Source: Anaeromyces robustus
Taxonomy: Eukaryota > Neocallimastigomycota > Neocallimastigomycetes > Neocallimastigales > Neocallimastigaceae
DNA: 12,802 bases
Assembly (NCBI GenBank): GCA_002104895.1
Contig: MCFG01000360.1
Location: forward strand, 57,501-70,302
Reading direction: 5' to 3'
The notes under the pieces were generated by a model, which worked only from the letters and a program-made list of their open reading frames with translations, was not told where the DNA came from and ran no database searches. The translations under genes and the position numbers were made by a program. Of the stretch, positions 1-11,000 are shown one piece after another. The number at the start of each line of letters is the position of its first letter. Position 1 is the stretch's first letter.

Positions 1-367
1 ATTAAAAATCAAAAAAAGTTAATTATATTTAAAATATTGGACAATATTTATTTTTTTTATTGATTTACTTAATATATTATATATTTATTCATTCATTTAT
101 TTAATATTAAATAAATAATAAAATAAGTATATTAATAAAATAGAAATAAATATATTTCTGTATATAAGAATAATAGATTTAATTCATACATAGGAATAGT
201 GTTAAGATATACTAATATTAATTGATATTAAGAAATAAAATTTAATTTATTAATTATTAATATTTATATTTATAGAACTAAGGGTATTGACACCAAAATG
301 GATACAATCACGGGAAATATCACATGATAAGTCTATAAAAAAATGAAATGAAAAAATAATAGGGAGT

Positions 368-705
368 ATTCCGACATAATTTATGTTTGATGGTTTATTA
401 ATGTATTACAATGTGGCTTATAAAAATAATATATTTTATTAATTCCAATATCCATTATTATATTAATAATATTTGAATTGTATTAATTAGAAATATTTAA
501 TATTATTATAAATTTTATTTTATTATTTTATTAGTATTAAAATATTTAGTAATAAAATATAGAATATTATATATTTTTTATTTTATTCTTTTAATAGTAT
601 AAAAATCCTTTAAATAAAAATATATGTTTAAAAAGTGGCATATTATATATTTTTGTATACATTTTACAGAAATTTATGTCGATCATACATAAATTATGTC
701 GAAAT
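368..705. repeat. Inverted-repeat-bounded segment, possible MITE relic
   Basis: A 15-base perfect inverted repeat joins 372-386 (CGACATAATTTATGT) and 687-701 (its reverse complement). Allowing three mismatches, the arms extend to about 26 bases. The enclosed ~300 bases are AT-rich and noncoding. The arms lie in two islets with slightly more G and C than the surrounding desert. The right arm also carries a degenerate direct copy of its own core just inside (about 672-683). The arrangement would suit a small nonautonomous DNA transposon, but I see no clear target-site duplication. It could be chance or an old hairpin element. Confidence 0.35.
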
Positions 706-906
706 GCACCACATCCAAAATAATCTTTATATTAAAAATAGAATTGTAAATATAATTTAATCCATTATATTAAATAAAATTATTTAATATAAATAAATAA
801 TTTTTATATAATAGTAAATCTCAAAATAAACAATAACCTAACCTTTATCATAAGTTATTCTATATTTAATAACAATATAAAATAAATATGTTACATTTAT
901 TTATTA

Positions 907-931
907 ATTTATTTATTTATTTATTTATTAG
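907..931. repeat. TTTA tetranucleotide microsatellite
   Basis: An uninterrupted run of ATTT/TTTA units, about six copies, within AT-rich intergenic DNA. No coding or regulatory role is visible. Confidence 0.8.
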
Positions 932-1200
932 TTTATTATTAATTATTATTATCTAATAATTATAATTATTAATCTATTATATTATCATATTATTAATAAT
1001 ATAATAATTATTTACTTATTATATTATTATATTAATAATAATTATAATGCTATATTTCATTTAATAATGTATATCTTTAATATATAATACTATAATGAAG
1101 TTATCATAACATGTTTTATAATGAAATAATTATTTTATTTCTTTTATTACTGTTATTTTTTTTTCTTTTCAGGTAACATTCTGAAAAATACTGAAAGTAG

Positions 1201-1229
<29 letters not shown>
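1201..1229. repeat. 29-base poly(A) tract
   Basis: A continuous run of 29 A residues on the plus strand, followed by G and more A-rich sequence. It is the longest homopolymer in the window. It could be a retroposed poly(A) tail, a nucleosome-excluding tract, or simple slippage. No target-site duplication or gene body is recognisable upstream, so no retroposition claim is made. Confidence 0.85.
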
Positions 1230-1231
<2 letters not shown>

Positions 1232-1654
1232 AATACAAAATGAATTTCTTTTTTTTTTAAAAAATAATTAATGATTAATTTTTTTAAATTATCTTTCAAT
1301 TATTAATATATTATTTAATATAATATTAAATATATTTAAATTTAATATTATATAATAAAGTATATTCAATATTAATTAAAAGAAAATATATTGAATGGAT
1401 TTTCTGTATTTTTAATAATTTAATTTTATAATACACTTTAATATATTAATATATATTATATAATATATATATAATATAATTATTTAAATTAATTTTTTTT
1501 TTTTTAATATTTCTTATTAATATTAAAAATATTTTTATTCTCTCCATTTACCAACAGATGAGTAAAAACAAAAAAAAAGATTTTTTTTTTAAATGTTTGA
1601 ATTTTCTATTCGTACGTAATTGATTGTTTGTATGTAATAGTACGTAGTAGTATG

Positions 1655-1676
1655 TATTTATGTATGTATGTATGTA
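1655..1676. repeat. TATG/GTAT tetranucleotide microsatellite
   Basis: About four to five copies of TATG/GTAT. Related imperfect GTA-containing units precede it (about 1613-1655: GTACGTA, GTATGTA, GTACGTAGTAG). The tract is intergenic and has no visible function. Confidence 0.7.
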
Positions 1677-1902
1677 GTGTTTCTTTTTTTTTTTTTTTAT
1701 AATAATTTAAAAAAAAAAAATTATTTTTCCATTTTAAGTTATTTCTTTTTTTTTTTCATTGTTTTAGTTGTTGTATTCTATTCGATGTGAATGTGAGTAA
1801 ATGCATTATTGTTATAAATAAATATAAATGTAATGTAAAAATTAAATAATAATTGACCATTAAAATTACCTAGATCGATAAGTCACAATTAGGTATATTT
1901 AT

Positions 1903-1971
1903 TTAATAATTATTACTTAATAATTATTACATTAATTATAATTGTTATATTATTTATAATTGTTATATTAT
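1903..1971. repeat. Two adjacent short tandem duplications (2x14 and 2x18 bp)
   Basis: A 14-base unit TTAATAATTATTAC is perfectly duplicated at 1903-1916 and 1917-1930. An 18-base unit beginning TTATAATTGTTATA is perfectly duplicated at 1936-1953 and 1954-1971. They look like recent slippage or microduplication events in the noncoding desert. Confidence 0.8.
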
Positions 1972-2260
1972 TATAATCATAATAAACATATATTTTACTT
2001 AATTTAATCTACTAGATAAAATTTATAAAAGAAAGATAAATTAATGTTTTAATAACTTTTATTATTATTATTTCTATAATTATTAAAATTTTTTATTTTG
2101 TATTTATTTATTTAATTTTTTTTTTACAATTGGTAATCTTTATAATTTTTTTTTGTTTTAATGGTAACTTTATTATACTTTGTTAATTAAAGTAAAGAAG
2201 AAAAAAAAAGGCTTACAAGTCCCTATTTTATATTAAGGAAAAAGATTTTCATAATATTTA

Positions 2261-2311
2261 TTCTTTTGTTCATAATTAATTTATTAATTAATTTATTTAT
2301 GAACAGAAGAA
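2261..2311. repeat. 51-bp near-palindrome (hairpin-forming)
   Basis: The outer arms 2261-2275 and 2297-2311 match as an inverted repeat in 14 of 15 positions. The A/T-only middle is itself largely self-complementary. Either strand could fold into a long hairpin. It could be a cruciform site, a transcription-end structure, or a tiny palindromic element. There is no adjacent gene to support a terminator call. Confidence 0.6.
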
Positions 2312-2457
2312 AAAATGTATAAAAAAATATTTTTTATATTAATGAATATATTAATAATAAATTTCAATATATAATATTAAGTAAATAATATAATATACAA
2401 TATTTTATAATAGCAAAAGTTAAAACATAATAATAGAATCATTTAATTTAATATATA

Positions 2458-2499
2458 ATAAAAATTGGTAAATATTATATAATATTTTCCAATTTTTAT
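2458..2499. repeat. 42-bp near-perfect palindrome
   Basis: The arms ATAAAAATTGG (2458-2468) and CCAATTTTTAT (2489-2499) are perfect inverted copies. The 20 bases between them are also palindromic apart from one mismatched pair. This is the most symmetric structure in the desert and lies about 150 bases from the 51-bp palindrome. Function unknown. Confidence 0.65.
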
Positions 2500-3040
2500 G
2501 TAATATATTGTACTAATTTTTCTAAATTATTTTTTTATTTATATTAAGAAATTATATCTTATTAATTAATTGATAAAAAAAAAAAATTATTAATATTATT
2601 TAGGTAATGAATATAATAATTATAATAGAAAATATGAATATTAAATTTTTTTATTCATTTTATTCATTATATATTATTAAATAATTCATTTAATATAATA
2701 TATTATATGGTATAAATTATCTTACCGTTTTAAATGTATTTATTAATATATTTAATTAAATGGTACCGAAGAATTATGAAGATTAATATAAATAAAAAAA
2801 TTTTTTTTTTTCATTTCATTTCTTTTTTCTATTATTATAAATGAATAAAAAAAAATAAAGTTATTAAAGAAGGTTTTATATTTTATATTATAATAATATA
2901 TTATAAATATAATGAGTCTGGATAATAAGAAAATTATAGTTTTATGTAATAAATTATATATATATATTAATATAATAATAATTATTATTATAATATATAC
3001 TATATATATATTTTTATAAAATATATTGTGTAATATATAA

Positions 3041-3080
3041 ATGTAAATAATATTATATAAATGTAAATAATATTATATAA
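3041..3080. repeat. Perfect 2x20-bp tandem duplication
   Basis: The 20-base unit ATGTAAATAATATTATATAA occurs twice back to back with no mismatch. It is noncoding and looks recent. Confidence 0.85.
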
Positions 3081-3907
3081 CAATATATTTATTTCATATA
3101 TTTTAATATATAATATTATATTATTTTTTTATATAAATGATATAAATATGCAATGTCTTTTATTTTTGTTGTAAATTTCTTTTTATGAATTCTTTTTTTT
3201 TTTTTAAATAATATAATTCATATGCAGTTTATTATAACTCTATAGTTTACAATTATAATATTTTTTTTTCAAAACAATATTTTTTTTTTCCAGTTAGTAA
3301 AAATAACAAAAAATAATAACTATCCATGAAAATTTAAAATAAATATTAAATTTATTATTATATATTATATAGAGTTTAAATTTTATAATTATTAATACCG
3401 GAAAAAGAGAATTTAAAATTAAATATATTTATATTTGGTAGTTTTTTTATTTTATATTATTTATTTATATTTATATATAATAGATATAATAATAATATAT
3501 TTTGTTAAATATGTGTAATGTAATGAAAGATATATTTACTAAGCATATTTTTCTTATATAAGTTGACTAATTAATTTATTTAATTCTTATTATGTATAAT
3601 TTAATTTTTGTTATTATATTATAATATATGTTTAATTCATTTAAAATTATTCGATTCGTTATAAAATAAATTAAATCTTTTCTTTTTTTATATTTTAAAA
3701 AAAATTTTTATTATTATTATATTTCATTATATATTAAAATATATATTAGAAATATAATAATATAAATACAATATATGTAATATAAATTATATTATTATAT
3801 ATAGAATAAAAATAGTTTTATGTATTTATAATTTATTTTGATATATATTATCCATAAAATAAAAAGAAACATCAATAAAAAAAAAAAAAAGTAAATTGAA
3901 AATAAAT

Positions 3908-3956
3908 TTAATTAATTAATTAATTAGATTATTTATTTATTTATTTATTTATTTAT
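3908..3956. repeat. TTAA and TTTA microsatellite pair
   Basis: A TAAT/TTAA run at about 3908-3926 is followed by a TTTA run at about 3930-3956. Both are simple-sequence tracts in intergenic DNA. Confidence 0.75.
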
Positions 3957-4098
3957 ATTTATTATTCGGTTTGTTCTGTTTAGTATTACATATACTATAA
4001 TATATTTTAATAAATGATAAATTATTTTAATATGAAATTAAATATATTATTGTATATTATAGATATATAAAAACTAGTTTATTATAAACAGTTAATAT

Positions 4099-4134
4099 AT
4101 ATAACAGTGTATATAACAATGTATATAACAATGT
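4099..4134. repeat. 3x12-bp tandem repeat
   Basis: Three head-to-tail copies of ATATAACAATGT lie at 4099-4110, 4111-4122 and 4123-4134. The first differs by one base (CAGTGT instead of CAATGT). The tract lies about 800 bases upstream of the large gene. No binding protein can be named. Confidence 0.8.
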
Positions 4135-4486
4135 ATAATAGAAAAAAAGAAATAATAATATAAATTTTATAAAATAAAATGTTATAAAAGGAAACATTAT
4201 CGCTTTATTGTAAATATTTTTTTTACTTTTTTACAACTTTTTTATTTTAATTTTATATATTTATATAAAAAAGTCTTACATTATTATATATATATATTTT
4301 TTTTAATTTAATAAATTAAGATAAAATATATATATATATATAGTTATAAGAAAAAAAAAAAAAAGGAAAAGGAAAATATGTATATTAAAGGAAAAAGGAA
4401 TAATATTTATATGTGTTAATTTTTTTTTTTTTATAACTTTTTAAGACATTTCATTTTTATTACTATTTATTTATATAAATAAATTT

Positions 4487-4620
4487 AAAATTGTATTAAA
4501 GTTTTATTACTTATTCAAATATTTTAAGAATTTTAAAAATGTATTAAAGTTTTTATTTATTCAAATTCTTAAAGGCATAAAAAATTGTATTCAAATTTTA
4601 TTTATTCAAATCTTAAAAAT
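4487..4620. repeat. Three imperfect ~45-bp tandem copies upstream of the giant gene
   Basis: Three successive units share the order TTGTATTAAAG / TTTTATTTATTCAAAT / TCTTAAAA. They begin near 4487, 4535 and 4578, and the copies differ by small indels. They sit 320-450 bases ahead of the start codon, so they could lie in the promoter region, but nothing in the sequence proves a regulatory role. Simple microduplication is an adequate explanation. Confidence 0.6.
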
Positions 4621-4799
4621 ATTAATTCAATTATAATATTATTATTTATATCAGTTTATTCATATATTAATATCAATGTATATATAATCTATTTATATTT
4701 TATCAGTGGAAAAAAAAAATTATAAAGATAGAAACAAATACAATATTTAAAATAATTATTATTTATACAAAATAATATATATTTAAAAATTTACAAACT

Positions 4800-4939
4800 T
4801 TATATAATATATTTATTTCTCGCAATTTATATATATATTTAATATTAAATTTATAAATTAATAATAATAATCCATTTATTAAATATTTTAATTATAATAA
4901 CAAAAAAAAAATAAACAAAGAAAAGAAATTTAAGTCAAT
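4800..4939 (+). promoter_or_regulatory. Probable core promoter and A-rich 5' leader
   Basis: A TATATATAT-type stretch near 4828-4837 lies about 105 bases before the ATG. It is followed by an A-dominated leader (about 4900-4930) with the context AAGTCAAT just before the ATG. A-rich leaders before start codons are common in AT-rich fungi and amoebae. In DNA of this composition TATA-like words occur by chance, so the exact element and transcription start cannot be fixed. Confidence 0.3.
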
Positions 4940-5008
4940 ATGATTTCACAACGTTTTATATATTTATTTTTCTTAATATTCAGTGTATTTATATCAAATA
5001 GTATTGCA
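4940..5008 (+). other. Signal peptide, residues 1-23
   Basis: A short polar/basic N-terminus (MISQR) is followed by a hydrophobic core rich in F, I and L (residues 6-19) and then a small-residue end S-I-A before G24. The -3 Ser and -1 Ala fit the usual signal-peptidase rule. It indicates entry to the secretory pathway, which agrees with the extracellular-type cysteines and the Thr/Ser-rich stalks that follow. Confidence 0.85.
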
Positions 5009-8000
5009 GGTAATGATAAATGTGGACCAGACAATAATGGAGCATCTTGTGAAGAAAATTATTGCTGTGTAGATGGTGTATGTGAAAGTAAAACCATATC
5101 TAGTGTAACTTCTAATGCTAATATTGTATTAGCAATAGAAAATTCTTCAAGTATGAAAGGTAAAAATTCACAAATAAATAAAGCCATTTCTAATATAGCT
5201 AAACAATTACCTGATGGTGTTGAAATTGGTTACACTACATTTTCTTCCTCTGCAACTGATGTTAAAGTTATCACTAATGATAATATACCAACCATTTCAA
5301 CTAGTAGTACTAAAGATGCAAATTTTGCATCTGGTTTAGAAAAAGCTCAAAGTTATTTATCTGGTTTAGATAATGGTAAAGAAAATATTATTATTTTATT
5401 TAGTGATGGTACACCAACTGTTAGTAGTAATAAATCTAAAGATTTCTATGATAGTGTTACAAATGCACTTAATACAGCAACATCAATTAAAGATAAAGGA
5501 ACTACAATCTATACTATTAATGTTAATTCATCTGCTAAACAAAGTGATGCTGTTGATGATTCTATTGATACTGATAATGATAAGGAATCTAATCCTATTT
5601 TACAATTAATTTCAAGTAATTATAAAGATGTTAGTGCTACCACTGAAAAAGAAAAAGTTCTTTTTGGTATTTTTTTATTTACTTATTCTACAAAAGTTGA
5701 TGATTATTCTAAAGAAGCATCATCTTATTACAGTGTAGGTTCCAGTAGTGGTGATTATACTAGTTTATTCACTAATATTATTGATAAAGTTTTAGGTGAA
5801 TCTGAGGAAAAAGATAATGAAAAATGTTATACTAATAAAGGATGTGATTCAAATTATGGTTTTTGTTTTGATAAAATTACTACTACAACTACAACTACAA
5901 CTACTTCAATATCAACAACCACAACTACTTCTTCAACAAGTAAAGAAGAAGAAGAAGAAGAAACTGAAACACCAGCTATTGTCAGTCCTACTACTACTAC
6001 TACTACTACTACCACATCTTCTACCTCATCAACTACTTCTTCAACAAGTAAAGAAGAAGAAGAAGAAGAAACCGAAACATCAGCTATTGTAAATCCTACT
6101 ACTACTACTACTACTACTACTTCACAAATTCCTTCTCCAGTAAATAAAGATGAAGATGAAGAAATTGAAACTGATTCACCAGATAAAACTGAACTAGTCG
6201 ATGATGAAGTAGAAGATAAAAAAGTAAAAAAAAATGATGAAGAAAGTACACCTACTGAAGAAGAAGAAGAAGAAGAAGAATTAGATGATGATGATGATGA
6301 AAATAATACACCTATTCAAAATGAAAATGAAGAAGAAGAAAATGAAAATAGTACACCTACTCAAAATGAAGAAGAAGAAGAAGAAGAAGAAAAAGAAAAA
6401 GAAAAAGAAAATAACACACCTATTCCAAATGAAGAAGAAAATGAAAATAGTACACCTACTCAAAATGAAGAAGAAGAAGAAGATGATGATAATGAAAATA
6501 GTACACCTACTCAAAATGAAGAAGAAGAAGAAGAAAAAGATAATGATGAAAATAGTACACCTACTCAAAATGAAGAAGAAGATGATGATGAAAATAGTAC
6601 ACCTACTCAAAATGAAGAAGAAGAAGAAGATGAAAATAGTACACCTACTCAAAATGAAGAAGAAGATGATGAAAATAGTACACCTACTCAAAATGAAGAA
6701 GAAGAAGATGATGAAAATAGTACACCTACTCAAAATGAAGAAGAAGAAGAAAGTAGCACACCTACTCAAAATGAAGAAGAAGAAGAAAGTAGCACACCTA
6801 CTCAAAATGAAGAAGAAGATGATGATGAAAATAGTACACCTACTCAAAATGAAGAAGAAGAAGAAAGTAGCACACCTACTCAAAATGAAGAAGAAGAAGA
6901 AAGTAGTACACCTACTCAAAATGAATGTAGCACACCTACTCAAAATGAAGAAGTAGAAGAAGAAAGTAGCACAACTACTCAAAATGAAGAAGAAAGTAGC
7001 ACACCTACTGAAGATACAGAGTTATTAGTTTGTGAAGGTAGAGAACCTGTTGATTATCGAAATATAACTATATGTCATGAAGAAACTCAATATGATAGAG
7101 AAATAAATGCTGATATTGTATTTGTTATTGATGAAAGTATATCTATGTGTCAATATTCTACTCCATTGAAAAATGGATTAAATAGTTTTGTAGATGAATT
7201 ACAAAAAGTTAATGCTAACACAAGATTTGCTATTGTAGGTTATGGTGGTCAGCCACGTCTTCATACCGGTTTTACAGATAATATAAATACCGTAAAAACT
7301 GCATTTAATAATATTAAATGTAATAAAGGTGGTCAAGAAGCTGGTTTGGAAGCTCTGAGAATGTTTGTTAATAAATCTAATAAATTTATTAATAATGTAC
7401 CATCTGGTGGTTCCACATCTCTGGATTTTAGATCAGATAGTTCAAAAATTATTATTCTTTTAACTGATGAAGATTCTGACCTTCCAGTTCTTGAAGAAAA
7501 TAGAAATGCTAAACAAATAGAAAATACTAAAAATCCTACTAACATTAGAATTAGAAATTTATATAATAAAAACCTTTCTAATGATTTAATTGATAAACTT
7601 ATGGGTTATCCATATTCATATACAACAACCTATAGAAGTACCTATTATTTTGAGCCAACATTTTATAATGCAATATTATCTAAAGAAAATAGTGTAACAA
7701 ATTTCTATCGTAAATCTACTAATTTAGTATTAGGTCAAGCTTATCAAATGGAAGTTGATGAAACAGCACAATTATTAATCAATAATAATATTCAATTATT
7801 TATGTTAGTTAATGACAATCCTTATGGTACTGATGGTGGTAAAGAAAGTGCACAATCCCAATTTGATGAACATAATGCCTATAGAGTTAATAGAGGAATT
7901 ACTGAAAAAGATGATTCTTCTACTATTACCGCACAATATGGTAATCCAGCATTAGATAGTTTAACATCAAGTAGTTATGATAAGGATGAAGTTTTGAGTC

Positions 8001-11000
8001 AATTAGAACAAAGAGGACAAGAAAAAAGTTTACAAGGTCAAATATTAAGTAATCAAGGTATAGCTCGTGCTTTTAATATTCATGATTTTACTGGTAGTAA
8101 TGGTGCTGCTATGGTTGAAAACTTTTATAAAATTGTTTCTAAAATGATTAATGTATGTGAAATTGTTCAAGAACCAATATGTCCAGAACCAGATACTACC
8201 ACTGACATACCAGAACCAGATACTACCACTGATATACCAGAACCAAATACAACTACTGATATACCAGAACCAAATACAACTACTACAGAACCAGATACTA
8301 CCACTGATATACCAGAACCAAATACAACTACTACAGAACCAGATACTACCACTGATATACCAGAACAAAATACAACTACTACAGAACCAGATACTACCAC
8401 TGATATACCAGAAACAGATACAACTACTACAGAACCAGATACTACCACTGATATACCAGAAACAGATACAACTACTACAGAACCAGATACAACTACTTTA
8501 CCAAAGAGTTTTTCATCTTCATTTGAATCATCTTCAACAGAAACAAGTACTATTATTTCAACTGAGACTTCAACTGAAATAACAACTTCTTCTACTACAG
8601 AAGAAACAACCAGTACTTCTACTACAGAAGAAACAACCAGAACTTCTACAGAAGAAACAACCAGTACTTCTACTACAGAAGAAACAACCAGTACTTCTAC
8701 AGAAGAAACAACAACTTCTTCTACTACTGAAGAAACAACCAGTACTTCTACTACTGAAGAAATAACCAGTACTTCTACAGAAGAAACAACAACTTCTTCT
8801 ACTACAGAAGAAACAACAACTTCTTCTACTACAGAAGAAACAACCAGTACTTCTACTGAAGAAACAACCAGTACTTCTACTACAGAAGAAACAACCAGTA
8901 CTTCTACAGAAGAAACAACCAGTACTTCTACAGAAGAAACAACCAGTACTTCTACTACAGAAGAAACAACCAGTACTTCTACAGAAGAAACAACCAGTAC
9001 TTCTACTACAGAAGAAACAACCAGTACTTCTACTACTGAAGAAACAACAACTTCTTCTACTACTGAAGAAACAACCAGTACTTCTACAGAAGAAACAACA
9101 CCTTCTTCTACTACAGAAGAAACAACCAGTACTTCTACTACAGAAGAAACAACCAGTACTTCTACTACAGAAGAAACAACCAGTACTTCTACTACAGAAG
9201 AAACAACCAGTACTTCTACTACTGAAGAAACAACCAGTACTTCTACTACTGAAGAAACAACCAGTACTTCTACAGAAGAAACAACAACTTCTTCTACTAC
9301 TGAAGAAACAACCAGTACTTCTACTACTGAAGAAACAACCAGTACTTCTACTACTGAAGAAACAACCAGTACTTCTACAGAAGAAACAACAACTTCTTCT
9401 ACTACTGAAGAAACAACCAGTACTTCTACAGAAGAAACAACAACTTCTTCTACTACTGAAGAAACAACCAGTACTTCTACTACTGAAGAAACAACTGATA
9501 CTACTACTTTACCAAAGAGTTTTTCATCTTCATTTGAATCATCTTCAACAGAAACAAGTACTATTATTTCAACTGAGACTTCAACTGAAATAACAACTTC
9601 TTCTACTACAGAAGAAACAACCAGTACTTCTACAGAAGAAACAACAACTTCTTCTACTACTGAAGAAACAACTGATACTACTACTTTACCAAAGAGTTTT
9701 TCATCTACATTTGAATCATCTTCAACGGAAACAAGTACTATTATTTCAACTGAGACTTCAACTGAAATAACAACTTCTTCTACTACAGAAGAAACAACCA
9801 GTACTTCTACTACTGAAGAAACAACCAGTACTTCTACTACAGAAGAAACAACCAGTACTTCTACAGAAGAAACAACCAGTACTTCTACTACAGAAGAAAC
9901 AACCAGTACTTCTACAGAAGAAACAACAACTTCTTCTACTACTGAAGAAACAACCAGTACTTCTACAGAAGAAACAACAACTTCTTCTACTACTGAAGAA
10001 ACAACCAGTACTTCTACTACTGAAGAAACAACTGATACTACTACTTTACCAAAGAGTTTTTCATCTTCATTTGAATCATCTTCAACAGAAACAAGTACTA
10101 TTATTTCAACTGAGACTTCAACTGAAACAACAACTTCTTCTACTACTGAAGAAACAACCAGTACTTCTACTACTGAAGAAACAACTGATACTACTACTTT
10201 ACCAAAGAGTTTTTCATCTACATTTGAATCATCTTCAACGGAAACAAGTACTATTATTTCAACTGAGACTTCAACTGAAATAACAACTTCTTCTACTACA
10301 GAAGAAACAACCAGTACTTCTACTACAGAAGAAACAACCAGTACTTCTACTACTGAAGTTTGTTCCACTTGTACTTCTACTACAGAAGAACCAACCAGTA
10401 CTTCTACAGAAGAAACAACAACTTCTTCTACTACTGAAGAAACAACCAGTACTTCTACTACTGAAGAAATAACCAGTACTTCTACAGAAGAAACAACAAC
10501 TTCTTCTACTACAGAAGAAACAACCAGTACTTCTACTACTGAAGAAACAACTGATACTACTACTTTACCAAAGAATTTTTCATCTTCATTTGAATCATCT
10601 TCAACAGAAACAAGTACTATTATTTCAACTGAGACTTCAACTGAAATAACAATTTCTTCTACTACAGAAGAAACAACCAGTACTTCTACTACTGAAGAAA
10701 CAACTGATACTACTACTTTACCAAAGAATTTTTCATTTTCATTTGAATCATCTTCAACAGAAACAAGTACTATTATTTCAACTGAGACTTCAACTGAAAT
10801 AACAACTTCTTCTACTACAGAAGAAACAACCAGTACTTCTACTACTGAAGAAACAACCAGTACTTCTACTACAGAAGAAACAACCAGTACTTCTACTACA
10901 GAAGAAACAACCAGTACTTCTACTACTGAAGAAACAACCAGTACTTCTACTACAGAAGAAACAACCAGTACTTCTACTACAGAAGAAACAACCAGTACTT

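Larger units (their letters stand above)
1..4939. other. A+T-rich intergenic desert without recognisable genes
   Basis: No reading frame of useful length exists on either strand, and I see no tRNA- or rRNA-like block. The sequence is almost entirely A and T. It contains homopolymers (a 29-A run at 1201-1229), TTTA/TTAA/TATG microsatellites and short tandem duplications listed separately. Two slightly less A+T-rich islets (about 280-420 and 655-715) stand out and coincide with an inverted-repeat pair. Such deserts between genes are typical of anaerobic gut fungi and also of dictyostelids. The last few hundred bases must include the promoter and 5' leader of the gene starting at 4940. Nothing else can be assigned. 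Confidence 0.8.

Noticed and set aside
281-340. Small ATG-initiated frame in the less A/T-rich islet near 298
   Set aside because: It reaches a stop after nine codons and has no recognisable context; the islet is better described with the inverted repeat pair.
1154-1172. Polypyrimidine tract ending in TTTTCAG, like a 3' splice site
   Set aside because: There is no open reading frame or matching donor on either side; T-rich runs ending in CAG are expected by chance in this desert.
6281-6982. Overlapping sense and antisense frames rich in Lys/Met or Phe/Ile over the acidic repeat
   Set aside because: They are out-of-frame readings of GAA/GAT repeats (KKKMMK, FFFIIF). The VWA-containing frame is continuous through the region, so these are shadows.
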